A stretch of DNA of 64,000 bases. Origin: Turnera subulata. Taxonomy: Eukaryota; Streptophyta; Magnoliopsida; Malpighiales; Passifloraceae. The DNA is taken from positions 19,630 through 83,629 of the forward strand of contig JAKUCV010001875.1 in NCBI GenBank assembly GCA_028386065.3, read 5' to 3'. The notes below the pieces were generated by a model. The model had not been told where the DNA came from. It made no database searches and was given only the letters and a program-made list of their open reading frames with translations. Below are positions 33,600 to 44,299 of this stretch, in pieces. The position numbers were made by a program, and so were the translations under genes. Position 1 is the first letter of the stretch. Each line of letters begins with the position of its first letter.

Positions 33600-34110
33600 T
33601 GGCAGGAAATTAAATGCAATGGGCCTTTTATTAAGTAGCCCAATAAAAATTAAATTATTGAAAAATTAAATATGATGGGCCTTACACGAGCCCAATTAAA
33701 AAGTAAAGAAATAGGCGGCGTAGCCGGCCATTAAATGAATAATGGGCCTTTTAATAGCCCAATCGGAATTTAAATAAAAACAGAAAATATGCTTACTCGA
33801 TAAATCTTTCAGCAATAATATATAATATATCGCATTAATACATGGGCCTTTTAAAAATTAGCCCAATAAAAATTAAATAACTGCAAGTTAAAGGCGATGG
33901 GCCTTATATGAGCCCATTTATAATGTAAAGGAAAGCAGTAAAATAAATACAATAGCCTTCCGGGCTTGCCGGAAAAATTCCGAGGCGCTGAATTTCGGCC
34001 AAACACAAAAGAAGTATAATAGCCTTCCGGGCGTGCCGGGAAAATCCCGAGATGCTAAATGCCGGCCAAGCACTTCTGGACTCGCCGGGAATATCCCGAG
34101 ATGCTAAATT
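33600..34110. repeat. Diverged repeats with GGGCC...GCCCA inverted phrases and a GC-rich triplet
   Basis: Between 33620 and 33920 the phrase 'atgggcctt...agccca' recurs five times at 60-110 bp spacing, each a small inverted repeat. From 33955 to 34110 three units of about 55 bp follow, built on 'ccttccgggcgtgccgggaaaatcccgagatgctaaat' variants. They lie in the leader/gag part of Copia C. Confidence 0.65.
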
Positions 34111-34135
34111 TCGGGTTCGTCGCACTTTCATCTGT

Positions 34136-34137
<2 letters not shown>

Positions 34138-34171
<34 letters not shown>
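34138..34171. repeat. (AT)n microsatellite
   Basis: About 17 AT units in Copia C; a second short TA run lies at 34939-34962. Confidence 0.9.
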
Positions 34172-34174
<3 letters not shown>

Positions 34175-35221
34175 ATGAGGTATATACTATATATGTATAT
34201 AGTACAAACAGTATTCATACTCTATTTATACTTTATTTTATAACACTATTACTATTTTCGTTGAGCATAGACAGAGTTTATAATATTTATTAAGCTTTTT
34301 GCCGACACCAATCATATTTAGCCAGGTTAGGAGAAAGATAGCGTTATCATAAAGGAGTTGTTGTTCACTTTAAGTCGGTTAGTCAACAATATCCTCACGA
34401 CAACTCTCACATGGGGATAATGTAATCTAACATGCAATGCCAAGACATCAGATATTTTGATATTACACACCAAGATTCCCTCAAATTTGACAAATCTCTT
34501 TATCCAAAAACCTAAAGCAGAAGCTAGTTTATACTACATACACAACGCGACAGTGAGATTGCAAAGCAAGCAAACAAGCAGAGAGAGCTTTCGTATTAGT
34601 TGGCTTTCTTTTCGAGTTTTGGCTACATGTGATTGTTTCTAGTGTCCATTACCGAGAGAAGTCACACCATAATCTCATGTACCAGCTGGTGAAGTTATCA
34701 TAAAATGCATAGTATCTTAATATATTGACAGTAAACGCTACTACTATTTTTTTTTTTTAGGCTGACGTTTCAATGGAAGTATATAGGCTTTTCGAAAGAA
34801 AACATTCACAGCACCAAGGCAAGAATATTTAGAGCATAAACCCAAAGAAAGACTAGTGATAGGAAGGAGACTCCACCCAGAAATTAAGCATATGCAAACG
34901 TATGTACAATATAAGGAAACAATCATCTTTCATGTGTGTATATATATATATATATATATATGATGATCAAGACGTGTGGAACTTACTGAGGAAATCTCCT
35001 AAGCTGAAGTTCTTGCCAGTAGCCCATTTCTGGTAATCAACAGGCTTTTCAGAGTTACATACCAACCCAAGGAGTCCCCCACGGTGTAATTCTTGTAAGC
35101 AGAAACAGATCCTGCAAAACACAGCAGTAGTATGCTGCGAGTGGAAAGCCTAATCTGTTGCCTTCCATTGTTCTTGTGGTCTGTATTTTCTGCCCAGGTT
35201 TGTAGCTTGCTTGGTTGAGCA

Positions 35222-35239
35222 CAATTCGTGCTGATAACG
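35222..35239 (-). other. Candidate primer-binding region of Copia C
   Basis: Directly inside the right LTR the minus strand reads CGTTATCAGCACGAATTG. Its position defines the 5' end of the element. TATCAGCACG differs from the usual initiator-Met primer site, so the priming tRNA is not assigned. Confidence 0.55.
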
Positions 35240-35461
35240 TGTTATAAAAGAGTGTAATTTATGGAAGGATTTTGGAAGAAGAAGAAAAGGATGGGGGAAG
35301 GAGATAGGGAGAACTCGGGTTGCAACCCGTTTTCATCATCTCATCTTTTTCTGATTTTCATTCTCATATATATAATACAAATGGAGTGGATAAAGTTTAG
35401 TTTAGTCCCTCAAAATGACATTCACTACATTTTTATCCTTCAAAATAATAAATTTATAACA
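35240..35461 (-). mobile_element. Copia C 5' LTR (222 bp)
   Basis: Same length and ends as the left LTR, with two substitutions. An open frame from 35261 through 35797 starts in the LTR and runs into flanking DNA; it has no recognisable domain and is considered fortuitous. Confidence 0.92.
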
Positions 35462-35466
35462 AAGAG

Positions 35467-36893
35467 AACAAATTCCCATTGTTTTTTCTCAAAAATTTGT
35501 GTATCGAAGATAAACAAACTTCGTCACAACATTGCAAGTTTAAAAAAGATGGTAGATCGTGAACGTTTTGTTTGGTTAGATGGAAGGGCAGCGAAGATGC
35601 AAAAGATCAGATTGCAAAAATTCTTCTTGGTTAGAGAAGTCTTTTATCTGATATTAACTTTAGCTCTTTCAACCCCAAATTATTTCCCCCACTTGCAACT
35701 TCATGTTGATGTTCGATTACCACTGTCTTGCCAATTTTCTCTGAATAGAATAGGCCTTCTGCTACGGCACTTCAGCCTCCTTCTATCGGGAGAATAGGCT
35801 GATGCTTATGGTGAGGCTAATTATTGTGGATGTTTTACTGTTTTTCTTTCACATTTTCCGACTTTCATTTTTTTCAAAATAATAAGCTTGACAAAGAAAG
35901 TATATATATATTTTTTTGGGATGACGAAATGGATACACCAAATCTTATTTACTAGTTAAATTTGGTTCAAATAAAAAGGTTTTTAATTATTATTTTACTA
36001 TTTTTTTGATAGTAAAATATTATTTTACTATTGCTTTCCCTTCTTTGGGTCTACCCTTCCTTGTAAGTTTCCAAAGGCACTATATGGAGTTAAAGACTAC
36101 CCTGAATCCTGATATAGTCCCTTATTAATAATTTAATCAACGAGATTGCTTTGGGCTAATCCAATTTCAGTAACCGGGTCACTCAACAAGGTCATATTTT
36201 ACCATCAGCGACCGCACCTATCTAACACGCAAGTTTGTAATTACCATGTTTGTAGAATACCCCAGCGCCACCACATAATGCTGCATTAAACCCCATTTCG
36301 CTAGTCGTGGAAACTTTGGTCAACTTCAAGTTGGCACAACAGACACCGAACAAGTTTGCAAAAGAGCAAAAGTATTACCGTAACTACATTTGGTACAAAC
36401 ACCAACTCAACCTTCCACTCCTCAGTTATGTGATGAATTTTAACAATTAAAAGAGTTAATATGATTAGTTGTTTTCCTAAATATATTTAGTTGATGGGTT
36501 CCATCCCACCAACCATTTGGTGAAGACAGCAACGCAAGCCCTCCTCTTCAGGATTCTTTCAATTGAAGGGAGAACTAGACGAAGCAATGTTTCTCCAATC
36601 AAACAATTTCATATTACTAGAACATCTGCCTATCGAGTTTGCCAGTCCCTGTCATGGACCGATCAGCTTCAACCTTCATTAAAAAAAAAAAAAAAGTTAA
36701 ACTTGGTTTAGCCTCCGAGCCATTCAAATATAAGATGCTACCTTATATATTATGATCTTTTACGCCCCCCACACTCCTCTAAAACCCAACCACTTTCCTG
36801 CAAACCAAACCTTTTCCTCTGCCCCAAAAAGACAGTGATCAGAATCTTAATCAAAAGTTAATATATTCTGATCACTGTTTGAGAATTAGGGAA
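35467..36893 (+). promoter_or_regulatory. IRX9 upstream region and promoter
   Basis: A TATA box, tatatatta, lies at about 36744-36752, some 140 bases before the start codon. Three sites fit the secondary-wall MYB-responsive element ACC[A/T]A[A/C][C/T]: 36401-36407 (ACCAACT), 36508-36514 (ACCAACC) and 36804-36810 (ACCAAAC). MYB46-type regulators are known to switch on IRX9 in secondary-wall-forming cells, so the sites make sense, although such short motifs occur by chance. The distal part (35467-36000) holds no gene. Confidence 0.5.
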
Positions 36894-39868
36894 ATGGGGT
36901 CTATAGAAAGATCAAAGAAGAAAGTTCAGTTATGGAAGAAAGCTGCAGTCCATTTTGCTCTATGCTTTGTTATGGGATTCTTCACTGGAATTGCTCCAAC
37001 TGGTAAGGCCTCATTTTTCTCTAATAGAGTTGTTGCATCAAATAAGTCACAGTTTTCGCCACAGCCGGTTGAAATGTTGCACCCAGCAGTAACACCCCAA
37101 GCCAGGAATGCTAGCCAAAGTTTGATAGCTGAAACTCCAGTGCCAACTCCAGCAAATTCCAGAGAATCAGAAGGTGCAAATCTCTTGGAGGAAGAAGAAG
37201 AAGAAAACGGACCGAAGTTGACACCAAGAAGGCTTATAATCATGGTCACGCCAACAAGCACCGATGATAAGTATCAAGGGGTGTTTCTGAGGAGACTAGC
37301 CAATACTCTAAAGCTGGTTCCTCCTCCACTGTTGTGGGTTGTAGTGGAAGGGCAGTCAGATTCCAATGAAGTATCAGAGATACTGAGGAAAACAGGAATC
37401 ATGTATCGGCATTTGGTGTTCAAGGAGAATTTTACAGATCCTGAAGCTGAATTGGATCATCAAAGGAATGTTGCACTGAGGCACATTGAGCATCACAGGC
37501 TGAGTGGGATTGTTCATTTTGCCGGCCTTTCCAATGTTTATGACATTGACTTCTTTGACGAGCTAAGAGATATTGAGTAAGTTAAATATTGCCCTAAGTC
37601 TTCACTTATATTTATGTTCCTTATACATTGGTTATGAATGTCACTAGCTGGTCTGGTACTGTGATTGCAGTTTAGAGTCTTACACAACATGCCTTAATTA
37701 GTACAGAACATGAACATAAACATATACTACAGAAAGAGAAACCTCAGAAGATGGAAAAGTTTGGGGTTCCATCTTTTTCTGTTTCTTGGACTTGGCTGGT
37801 GGGTGGATTCCTCAAAGCTTAAGCAATGCTTAAACAAATTTTTAGTAAGCAGCTGGAGAATGCGATTGCTTAGCTGCAACAATCTGATTCTGAAGTTACA
37901 TTCATACTAGAAATGTATAATTGGAAAACGATGGAAAAGAAAAAAAACCAACATCCATTAATTAAATCCAGTGACCTCCAACAGATTTTAACCGTTTGAT
38001 TGTCTGACTTACTCTAAATTAACACTTGACTGAAAACAAAAACAAAGATTAGGTGGTTGGCTTTCTTGTTCCGTGAAGAAAACATTTGGTATTACTTAAT
38101 CATCACTCTACGAAAATTGGTAATGTTTGTTTGTTAGGTACCAAGTTTTCAAAACGTAACAATCATGCTAGTTAAATCCTTTTTTTTTGGCTCAGAGAAT
38201 TGGCGTTACCTGATGTTGGATAATAGAACAAAATTAACGACTGTCTGTAACATAGTATCTCTCTCAGAATTTTGTAAAAAAAAAAAAACAGAAGACAGGT
38301 AACAAACATTTGACAAAACGATTCTGAGGAAGGTAACTTGGGCACAATTAGGAAAGACCTGTTCTAACTAATGCAAGAATTGGTCAACTGTTTTAACCAA
38401 TAAAGTGATGAAAATGTCAAGACCAAGGCGTAGTAAATATCATTGGATTAATTTGTGTGTTTTGGGAATGGATATTGGATCAATTTGTTGAGTATTTTAT
38501 ACATATGCAGGGTGTTTGGAACATGGCCAATGGCATTACTTTCAGCAAACAAGAATAAGGTTATAATTGAAGGACCCGTATGTGATTCCTCTCAAGTAAT
38601 TGGATGGCATCTAAAGAAAATGAACAATGAAACTGATGCGAAACCCCCAATTCACATTTCAAGTTTTGGTTTCAACAGTTCAATTCTTTGGGACCCTGAG
38701 AGATGGGGTCGTCCTTCATCCGTTCAGCACACTACACAGGTATTACCTATCTACCACATATCCTTTTGGATTAAAGATTCAGTCCTTCCAACTTCTATCA
38801 AAGAAATCTCATATCTTGTGGCTGACTAACTAGTACCATTTATGTTCTCAAAGTAGAAGCTTCTGTTGATCTGTTCCCCTTTGCAATGATTCAGCCATGC
38901 AAAATAGACAACATATGCTTCTTTATCTACTTTTTATGCGTAGAAGGATACTTTCATGTGGTTTCAAAAAACTTTGGGGAAAAAAAAACAAGAATGTGGG
39001 CTTCAAAATGAAAATAGGATACATACTTTCATTTCATGTGCATACATATGAAGCTAATCACTCCTCCATATGCACCTCTGGGGCTTGGTGGGCCAATTAT
39101 ACCAACTAGTAGATGCGGTTGGAATTAATAAACTAATTCTGATTAGTAGACGTTTGGCACAACCAACAGCAACTGATTCTTTTACTTGTTAGGATTTTAT
39201 TAGTGGGGAATCTGTGTCTTCAATATCAAAGTTGCAGAAATTGTATAAGTGGTTGTGTCTGATATCTAAACCTATCAAGGTAACTAAAAAGCCCCATGCA
39301 TCTATATCCTCTGCCAGAAGACATAATGAAGACAAGCAGTAGAGTGGCACGGATAGGCCTAATCACAACCCTTTTTTATATATAAAAAAAAAAAACAAGC
39401 AAACAAAGAGCAAAAAAACTTGGAGGGTCAGTGGACGTATCTATCTGTTGATTTCTGACTCTTATGAAGGATATCAACTTAGTTCAATCAAGAGTGTGCT
39501 TCCCTTTAACAGTTTTGGAGAAGAAGAAATGTGATTTGTCATTTGTTTTTTTTTTTTCTCTACTCTCTGATTGTATTTGGGTTAGTAACTTATGAGTAAA
39601 GCTTTCTCTTGTTTGTTGTCCTTTTCATAGAATTCCATCAAATTATGGGTGTTTTCTTTTTTAAAATTATTGGTTTTTCATCTTACAGAACTCCATCAAA
39701 TTTGTCAAACAAGTTGCACTTGAAGATGAGAAGTTGAAAGGAATCCCACCAGAGGACTGCTCTAAAATCATGCTTTGGCGTCTTCAACTTCCCATTGGCC
39801 AAAAAGCACCAATTGATGATCATAGCCTTCTAACAACTGCATCCGACATGGATATTAAACAGAGATAA
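36894..39868 (+). CDS. IRX9: IRX9, GT43 family protein of the xylan synthase complex
   Basis: Three exons, 36894-37576, 38511-38739 and 39689-39868, join in phase to 363 residues (GT-AG introns of 934 and 949 bp). IRX9 works with IRX10 and IRX14 in the Golgi to lengthen the beta-1,4-xylan backbone of secondary walls. It is a type II membrane protein: basic head MGSIERSKKKVQLWKK, membrane anchor at residues 17-35 (AAVHFALCFVMGFFTG), a variable stem with an acidic run (LLEEEEEENG), then the GT43 domain from about 112 (RRLIIMVTPTSTDD). That domain includes HRLSGIVHFAGLSNVYDIDFF, VFGTWPMALLSANKNKV and FNSSILWDPERWGRPSS. The DxD position of GT43 enzymes reads GLS (about 211-213), which marks IRX9 rather than IRX9L. 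ATG 36894 was chosen because the protein then begins MGSIERSKKK as in IRX9; the frame extends upstream only through a non-ATG codon. No disruption is seen. Confidence 0.95.
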
Positions 39869-40231
39869 GAGACACAGATGAAAACACAAGAATTAGAGAG
39901 TCACAAATTTATTAGAAAAAAATCCATTGTCTTTGTAAGCAGGACCACAATTCTTTTTCCATTGTAATTCCTATAAATTTAAATATTCTCCAATTTTTTT
40001 GGTTACCTTCGATATTGCTCCTTCTTGATGGTCCTATACTAGGGGTCTCTACAGACCAATCACCTACCTGAATTGGACAAGTCAAGGTCTTTGATACGCT
40101 CTTCCCAGCCAACGAACCTGAGTGTTTTGGTCAAAACGGGCTTGGATTTTGTATTGGTCAATTTTGGGCATAATGTGCTGTTATAATAAGGTAAACTAGG
40201 CAAAAACATAAAAACAATACAAGTTTATTAC
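39869..40231 (+). other. IRX9 3' flank
   Basis: Non-coding sequence between the IRX9 stop and the Harbinger-like element. No clear polyadenylation signal can be chosen; an antisense 66-codon frame here has no features. Confidence 0.45.
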
Positions 40232-40509
40232 TTAGTGCCCGTTTGGTTTCTGGCTTTGGGAGCTCTGGGTAGGGATTGAACCCGATCTCACCGTTTGGTT
40301 GAAGAAAAAAATAAGGCGGGATCGGGATCGGGGTGGGATTGAATTCCATAAACCCGGGATAGAAGGCTTCAATCCCGCTTTTCAATCTCACCCGCGAGGC
40401 GCGGGATTGAAAAGTCGGGATAGGGATTGAAATTCCATGACGGGCGTGTCCCTGTCCTTTTTCCATTAATACGATTTTACCCCCATCCATATAAAAGGGT
40501 TTTTTTTTC

Positions 40510-40760
40510 CTGTTTGAGAATAGGCAGACTCGAGCCCGACACTCTCTCTCCTCCTCGTCCAACGTATTTCGTCTTCCTCTCCTCTCTTTTCTTCTCTTCT
40601 TCTTCTCCCCCGATTTCCTCTTCCGATTCATCAATGGAAATTAGGGTTCTTGACAGAAATCATGCTCTTCAGCTTTCTTCTTCCTCTTCTGAATCGTTTC
40701 CCCTTTGCCTTTACTCATCCAAACCCAAAAAAATTGAAAAGCCCCAATTTATACCCTAAG
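40510..40760 (+). other. Exon-like segment of unknown origin inside the Harbinger-like element
   Basis: A pyrimidine-rich leader-like run is followed by ATG 40634 and a 41-codon frame (MEIRVLDRNHALQLSSSSSE...). Composition is gene-like and unlike the AT-rich surroundings. I recognise no family; it may be the captured 5' part of a second gene, and whether it is transcribed is unknown. Confidence 0.35.
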
Positions 40761-41070
40761 AACCCTAATATCCAATTCCGAAATTGAAGATGTAATTGGG
40801 TTATAATACATGTTTCAAATCTTGTTACCTGTCCATTTAGCTATGATTCATCACTTATTCAACTTCTATTTCAGTTGTGTAGGTGGATTGCAGTTTGAGG
40901 GCTCGACGGGTTGGTTTGAAGCTTGAGGGCTCGACAGGTAAAACAAATTCCCCTCTTCGTTTGATTTTTCTTTCTGGGTTTTGAGCTTGTTTTTAAATTA
41001 TGTCTGTGCGCATCAACATCTTGAAAAAATTGATAGGAGTGTAATAGAGAAGTCTGTTCTTGTCTGTCCA

Positions 41071-41436
41071 GGCTTCATATGGATTTCATCTGAATTGAAA
41101 GGCCTAAATGATGATTGTGAACATTTTGAAAGCTTTCCGCCGGGTCACTTGTACTCGACCAAATCAGGTGGATTAAGGCGATGGTATAATCCTCCTTGGT
41201 TCTCTGAGGCTATTCCATCAATTACATATGATCCACTTGCTCTAAGGCATGCATTTGAAAATGTAAGGGCATTAATAATTTTAAATTATATAAGTCAATT
41301 ATGTATTATTACTCCTCTGATGGAAATTCTTGAATGTAGGAATTTTTATTGGAGTAATTTATAGTTTATGGTACATATATATGCAGCCTGTAATCAAAAG
41401 GCTTATGACTGATGCTCCTTTTGGAGTTCTGTTCTG
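41071..41436 (+). pseudogene. Asparagine synthetase gene fragment (two exons and their intron)
   Basis: Exon-like 41071-41262 encodes FIWISSELKGLNDDCEHF, then FPPGHLYSTKSGGLRRWYNPP and WFSEAIPS, ITYDPLALRHAFEN. This is the end of the glutaminase domain and the linker of glutamine-dependent asparagine synthetase. A GT-AG intron (41263-41386) follows at the place expected in plant ASN genes. The next exon reads VIKRLMTDAPFGVLF and then diverges, just before the ATP-binding loop SGGLDSS. Both the N-terminal catalytic Cys region and the synthetase domain are absent, so no enzyme can be made. The intact intron indicates that genomic DNA, not cDNA, was captured. Confidence 0.88.
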
Positions 41437-41779
41437 TAATCACCAGTTAAAATCAATGCTTGGTCATCTTCATTTTGAAGTTTTCTTCTTGAGAAAAAAC
41501 ATGGGTCTTCATAAGAAAATCCTGCAGTTAGGTGATTATGCTCCTAAATACGGATAATTCAATTGATTCTGGAAATAAGCCAGTAAAGCATAGCCTAGAA
41601 ATATCAGTGTGAAATTTGTAGATACATTTCACTTTCTGCTGCCGTTCACAGGAAAATGAAATTTTTATGCATTAGTTCTAGGATGCATGCATACAATTCA
41701 TTGTTGATTAGTTGCTGTTTTGATATAAATGCCATAGTTTGTACCATCTTGCAATAATATTACTAGCTTATTGGCATTT

Positions 41780-41940
41780 GCTATTATCATCTAAACTAGC
41801 TCAGTGGCTATACAAGTTGCAGCTAAAGAAGTTGCTGACGATGGATGTGAGGAGCACGGTGCAAAGACAAGATATTTCATTGGAATTCCTTAATGCCACT
41901 ATTTCCATGGTTGCCGCCAAACTCGTCATTTAGGAATGCA
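41780..41940 (+). other. Second exon-like stretch in the Harbinger-like element
   Basis: One frame reads VAIQVAAKEVADDGCEEHG and then KTRYFIGIP before a stop. Composition suggests coding ancestry and capture from another gene, but I cannot name the family. Confidence 0.25.
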
Positions 41941-42973
41941 ATGAAGTTAAGGGAACTTTCAGTTAGGCTTGGGGGTCAAGGAGTAGGGTAGAGATTAAAC
42001 TGATGTACAGATGATAAACCGTTGATAACATAAGAGAATACTTGTTTTTTAATATTATGGTCATGTTTTTATATGTTTTCCCCTGTAATTTTCATTCCCA
42101 TTTTCCCTATGAGCAGGTATTATGGTATCTTTTCCTTTATGCCTTTTGGATGCGCCTCCTTTTCCGTGAAAATGGCCAAAATTTTATGGCCCTGATCTAG
42201 TTATCCAGCCTGCTTTGTTGGTTTGACTTGAGACTTGTATAGGTCAAATGTGTTAAATCATTCGTATGTTTGTCTTGGTATTGCTTATTTTCATGGCAAA
42301 TGAAAACAATAGTAAGTTTGGATGTTATAAAAACAATAGGTTTGGATGAAAACAAATGAAAGAAATGGTATGTGGTGCACTCCTTGATGACATTGTGGTT
42401 TTATTTTTAATGTGTAATAGATGCTTTGTTTTTATGCAATTTGGATTGGGTTTCATAAAATAATACTTGTGAAAAATTTACATGCCCATCTAATTTTAAT
42501 GCAATTTTTATGTCCATACTCATTTTAATGAAATTATGTTTTAGTTTCAAAAAATAATAAATGTAGAAAAAGTACATGTCAATAAAAAAATTTATGAAAT
42601 GATGTCTTGGTTCTAAAAAATAATACATGTGAAAAACAAAATTAATGCAATGAGGTTTTAGTTTTAAATAATAATATATGTGAAAAAATTACAATTTAAT
42701 AAAAAAAATTAAAGGAAAGTCAAATGACAAACCCAACAACCAAACACCAAATTCAAACTTGAGGGCAAATTGGTCATATTGTCATCTAACCCAATCCCAA
42801 ACCCACAAACCAAACACAATTTTAGACTATAATCCCATCCCAAGCTCAAACCCAAACCCAGCAACCAAACAGAATGGCTTGGGATTGATCCCAGGCTCAT
42901 TCCCATCCCACCCTGGGATCAATCCCAGGCTCAATCCCATCCCAGGCAATCCCACGAACCAAACGGGCCCTTA

Positions 42974-43535
42974 GTGGTTTGGTATTGGTGGGTGCTCAAA
43001 GGTTACATATATTTGGATGGGCCTTTTTTACGCAATTTGTTGGAGTATTTGGTTGTGTAGGTTCAATCTAGTTTTTCAAAACCAAGGAGTGCAGTGGAAA
43101 AAATTATTTGATATCATTCTGCTGAGACTTATTTCATGGTGCAAAGCTTCTCATCTTGTAGCATCCGTTATACAGTGTTGATGTAGACTGTTGGAACTGT
43201 GTTTTCAAGTATCTGTTGCCCCTGTATCTCATGCTTTATCAGTATACTCTGCCATATGTTTCCAGAAAAAAAAAAGAAAGTTTCTCATCCTGGTTTCCCA
43301 TATCGATACTCTGATGTGTTGATCTGTGCAAATAGTCTTAAGCAGTGGCGAGGCGCTAATTTCACTCTTACTTTTGCATTTTTTTTATCACCAGAAACTT
43401 ACTATCATTGGTATAATAATACATATACAGTACAATAAATGTTCATCCCAGGGCAGGCCAAAACAATACAATTAGCCAGCACCTGAGGATCTGGTTTTAG
43501 TATACAAAATATGCAAAAGTGGAAATGGCAAAGAG
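42974..43535. other. AT-rich spacer
   Basis: About 560 bp between the Harbinger-like element and the RNase H remnant. No supported gene; a few short frames have no domain. Confidence 0.45.
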
Positions 43536-43995
43536 GCCAGCTAATTCGGTGGTAGCTTTCCTTTGGAGAAAGCTGATGCAAGAAAGTGAGCAGCCCGATT
43601 GGCTCTTCTCTTCATATGAATGAATCTGCACTGCAAAACACATAGAACTATGCACATCTATATCATGCAAAATTGCTTCAATGGACCACGACCTCTTCTT
43701 CTTCTCTATTGTTGCCTGAGTGATAGCCTCCAAACAGTCACCTTCAATGATTACAAGATTCCAAGCCCTTTTAGAAGCTAGCAGGACAGCAGATTGCAGC
43801 ACCTCAGCTTTAGCCGTCAAAGCAGATGAGGAGAGCATCTTTATGACAACTCCAACAAGAAATTTACTGTCTTCATCTCTCGCAACGATTCCCCCGGAAG
43901 CTCTCCTTATTGAACGATCGTAGGATGCATCACAATTAAGTTTAACCCATCCCGAGGGAGGGGCCTTCCAGACTGAAGAAGAGGAATTATGAACA
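43536..43995 (-). pseudogene. RNase H-like (RVT_3) remnant, LINE- or host-derived
   Basis: The minus-strand frame gives VWKAPPSGWVKLNCDASYD, RRASGGIVARDEDSKFL, SALTAKAEVLQSAVLLASKR, and VIIEGDCLEAITQA. That is the RNase H fold of plant LINE-type 'reverse transcriptase-like' proteins, with the acidic residues D (NCDAS), E (AKAEV) and D (EGDC) in place. A frameshift near 43635 moves the end, FIHMKRRANRAAHFLASAF, into the next frame. Only this domain survives, without RT or endonuclease. It may be the 3' end of a 5'-truncated LINE or a stand-alone RVT_3 gene copy. Confidence 0.75.
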
Positions 43996-44299
43996 AACAC
44001 AATGAAACGCCCGCATCCCAATTTGTTATTATAAAATATAAATAAAATATGAAAAGACTATGCCACAGAGCAACAAACAAATACAACATGCTAGGCATAT
44101 AAATTTCACCGGCCACTCCGCCGAGAACATAAACAATATCACATAACATTAGCACATTACTGTTAATTGGAGTGATTGATAGGAGTAACCAGCAAGAATG
44201 GAGTGATTCTAGGTCTGACAAAATTTAATTCCTCGCAGAAAATCAATCAGATCAAAAATCAATGGTGATTAGAAGCTAAAAAAAGAAAAAAATATAAAA

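Larger units (their letters stand above)
29422..35461 (-). mobile_element. Copia family C, full length with decayed pol
   Basis: A 6.04-kb element in minus orientation between EF1-alpha and IRX9. It has 222-bp LTRs at both ends, a polypurine tract, a primer-site region and perfect 5-bp duplications 'aagag' (29417-29421 and 35462-35466). The LTRs differ at only two positions that I can find, so the insertion is young. The internal sequence is a heavily mutated Copia gag-pol relic plus repeat arrays, interrupted by the assembly gap at 31347-32014. Confidence 0.92.
40235..42970. mobile_element. PIF/Harbinger-like non-autonomous element with captured gene pieces
   Basis: The left end GTGCCCGTTTGGTTT and the right end (inverse) GGGCCCGTTTGGTTC form short terminal inverted repeats. 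Both are flanked by TTA (40232-40234 and 42971-42973). The TTA duplication and GGG/CCC-TTTGG termini fit the PIF/Harbinger (Tourist) superfamily. The subterminal parts contain repeated 'gggattgaa/caatccca' phrases (40270-40430 and 42870-42950). No transposase or Myb-like ORF is present. The interior carries asparagine synthetase exons and other exon-like stretches, so it looks like a Pack-type element. Confidence 0.75.

Noticed and set aside
29422..35461. Copia C as a LARD or TRIM without coding ancestry
   Set aside because: Copia integrase-RT linker and RT fragments can be read at 30600-31030, so it derives from a coding Copia element.
35261..35797. 178-codon open frame starting in the right Copia C LTR
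   Set aside because: The first 67 codons are the LTR, and the rest has no domain; the left LTR gives the same start with a different tail, so the frame is chance read-through.
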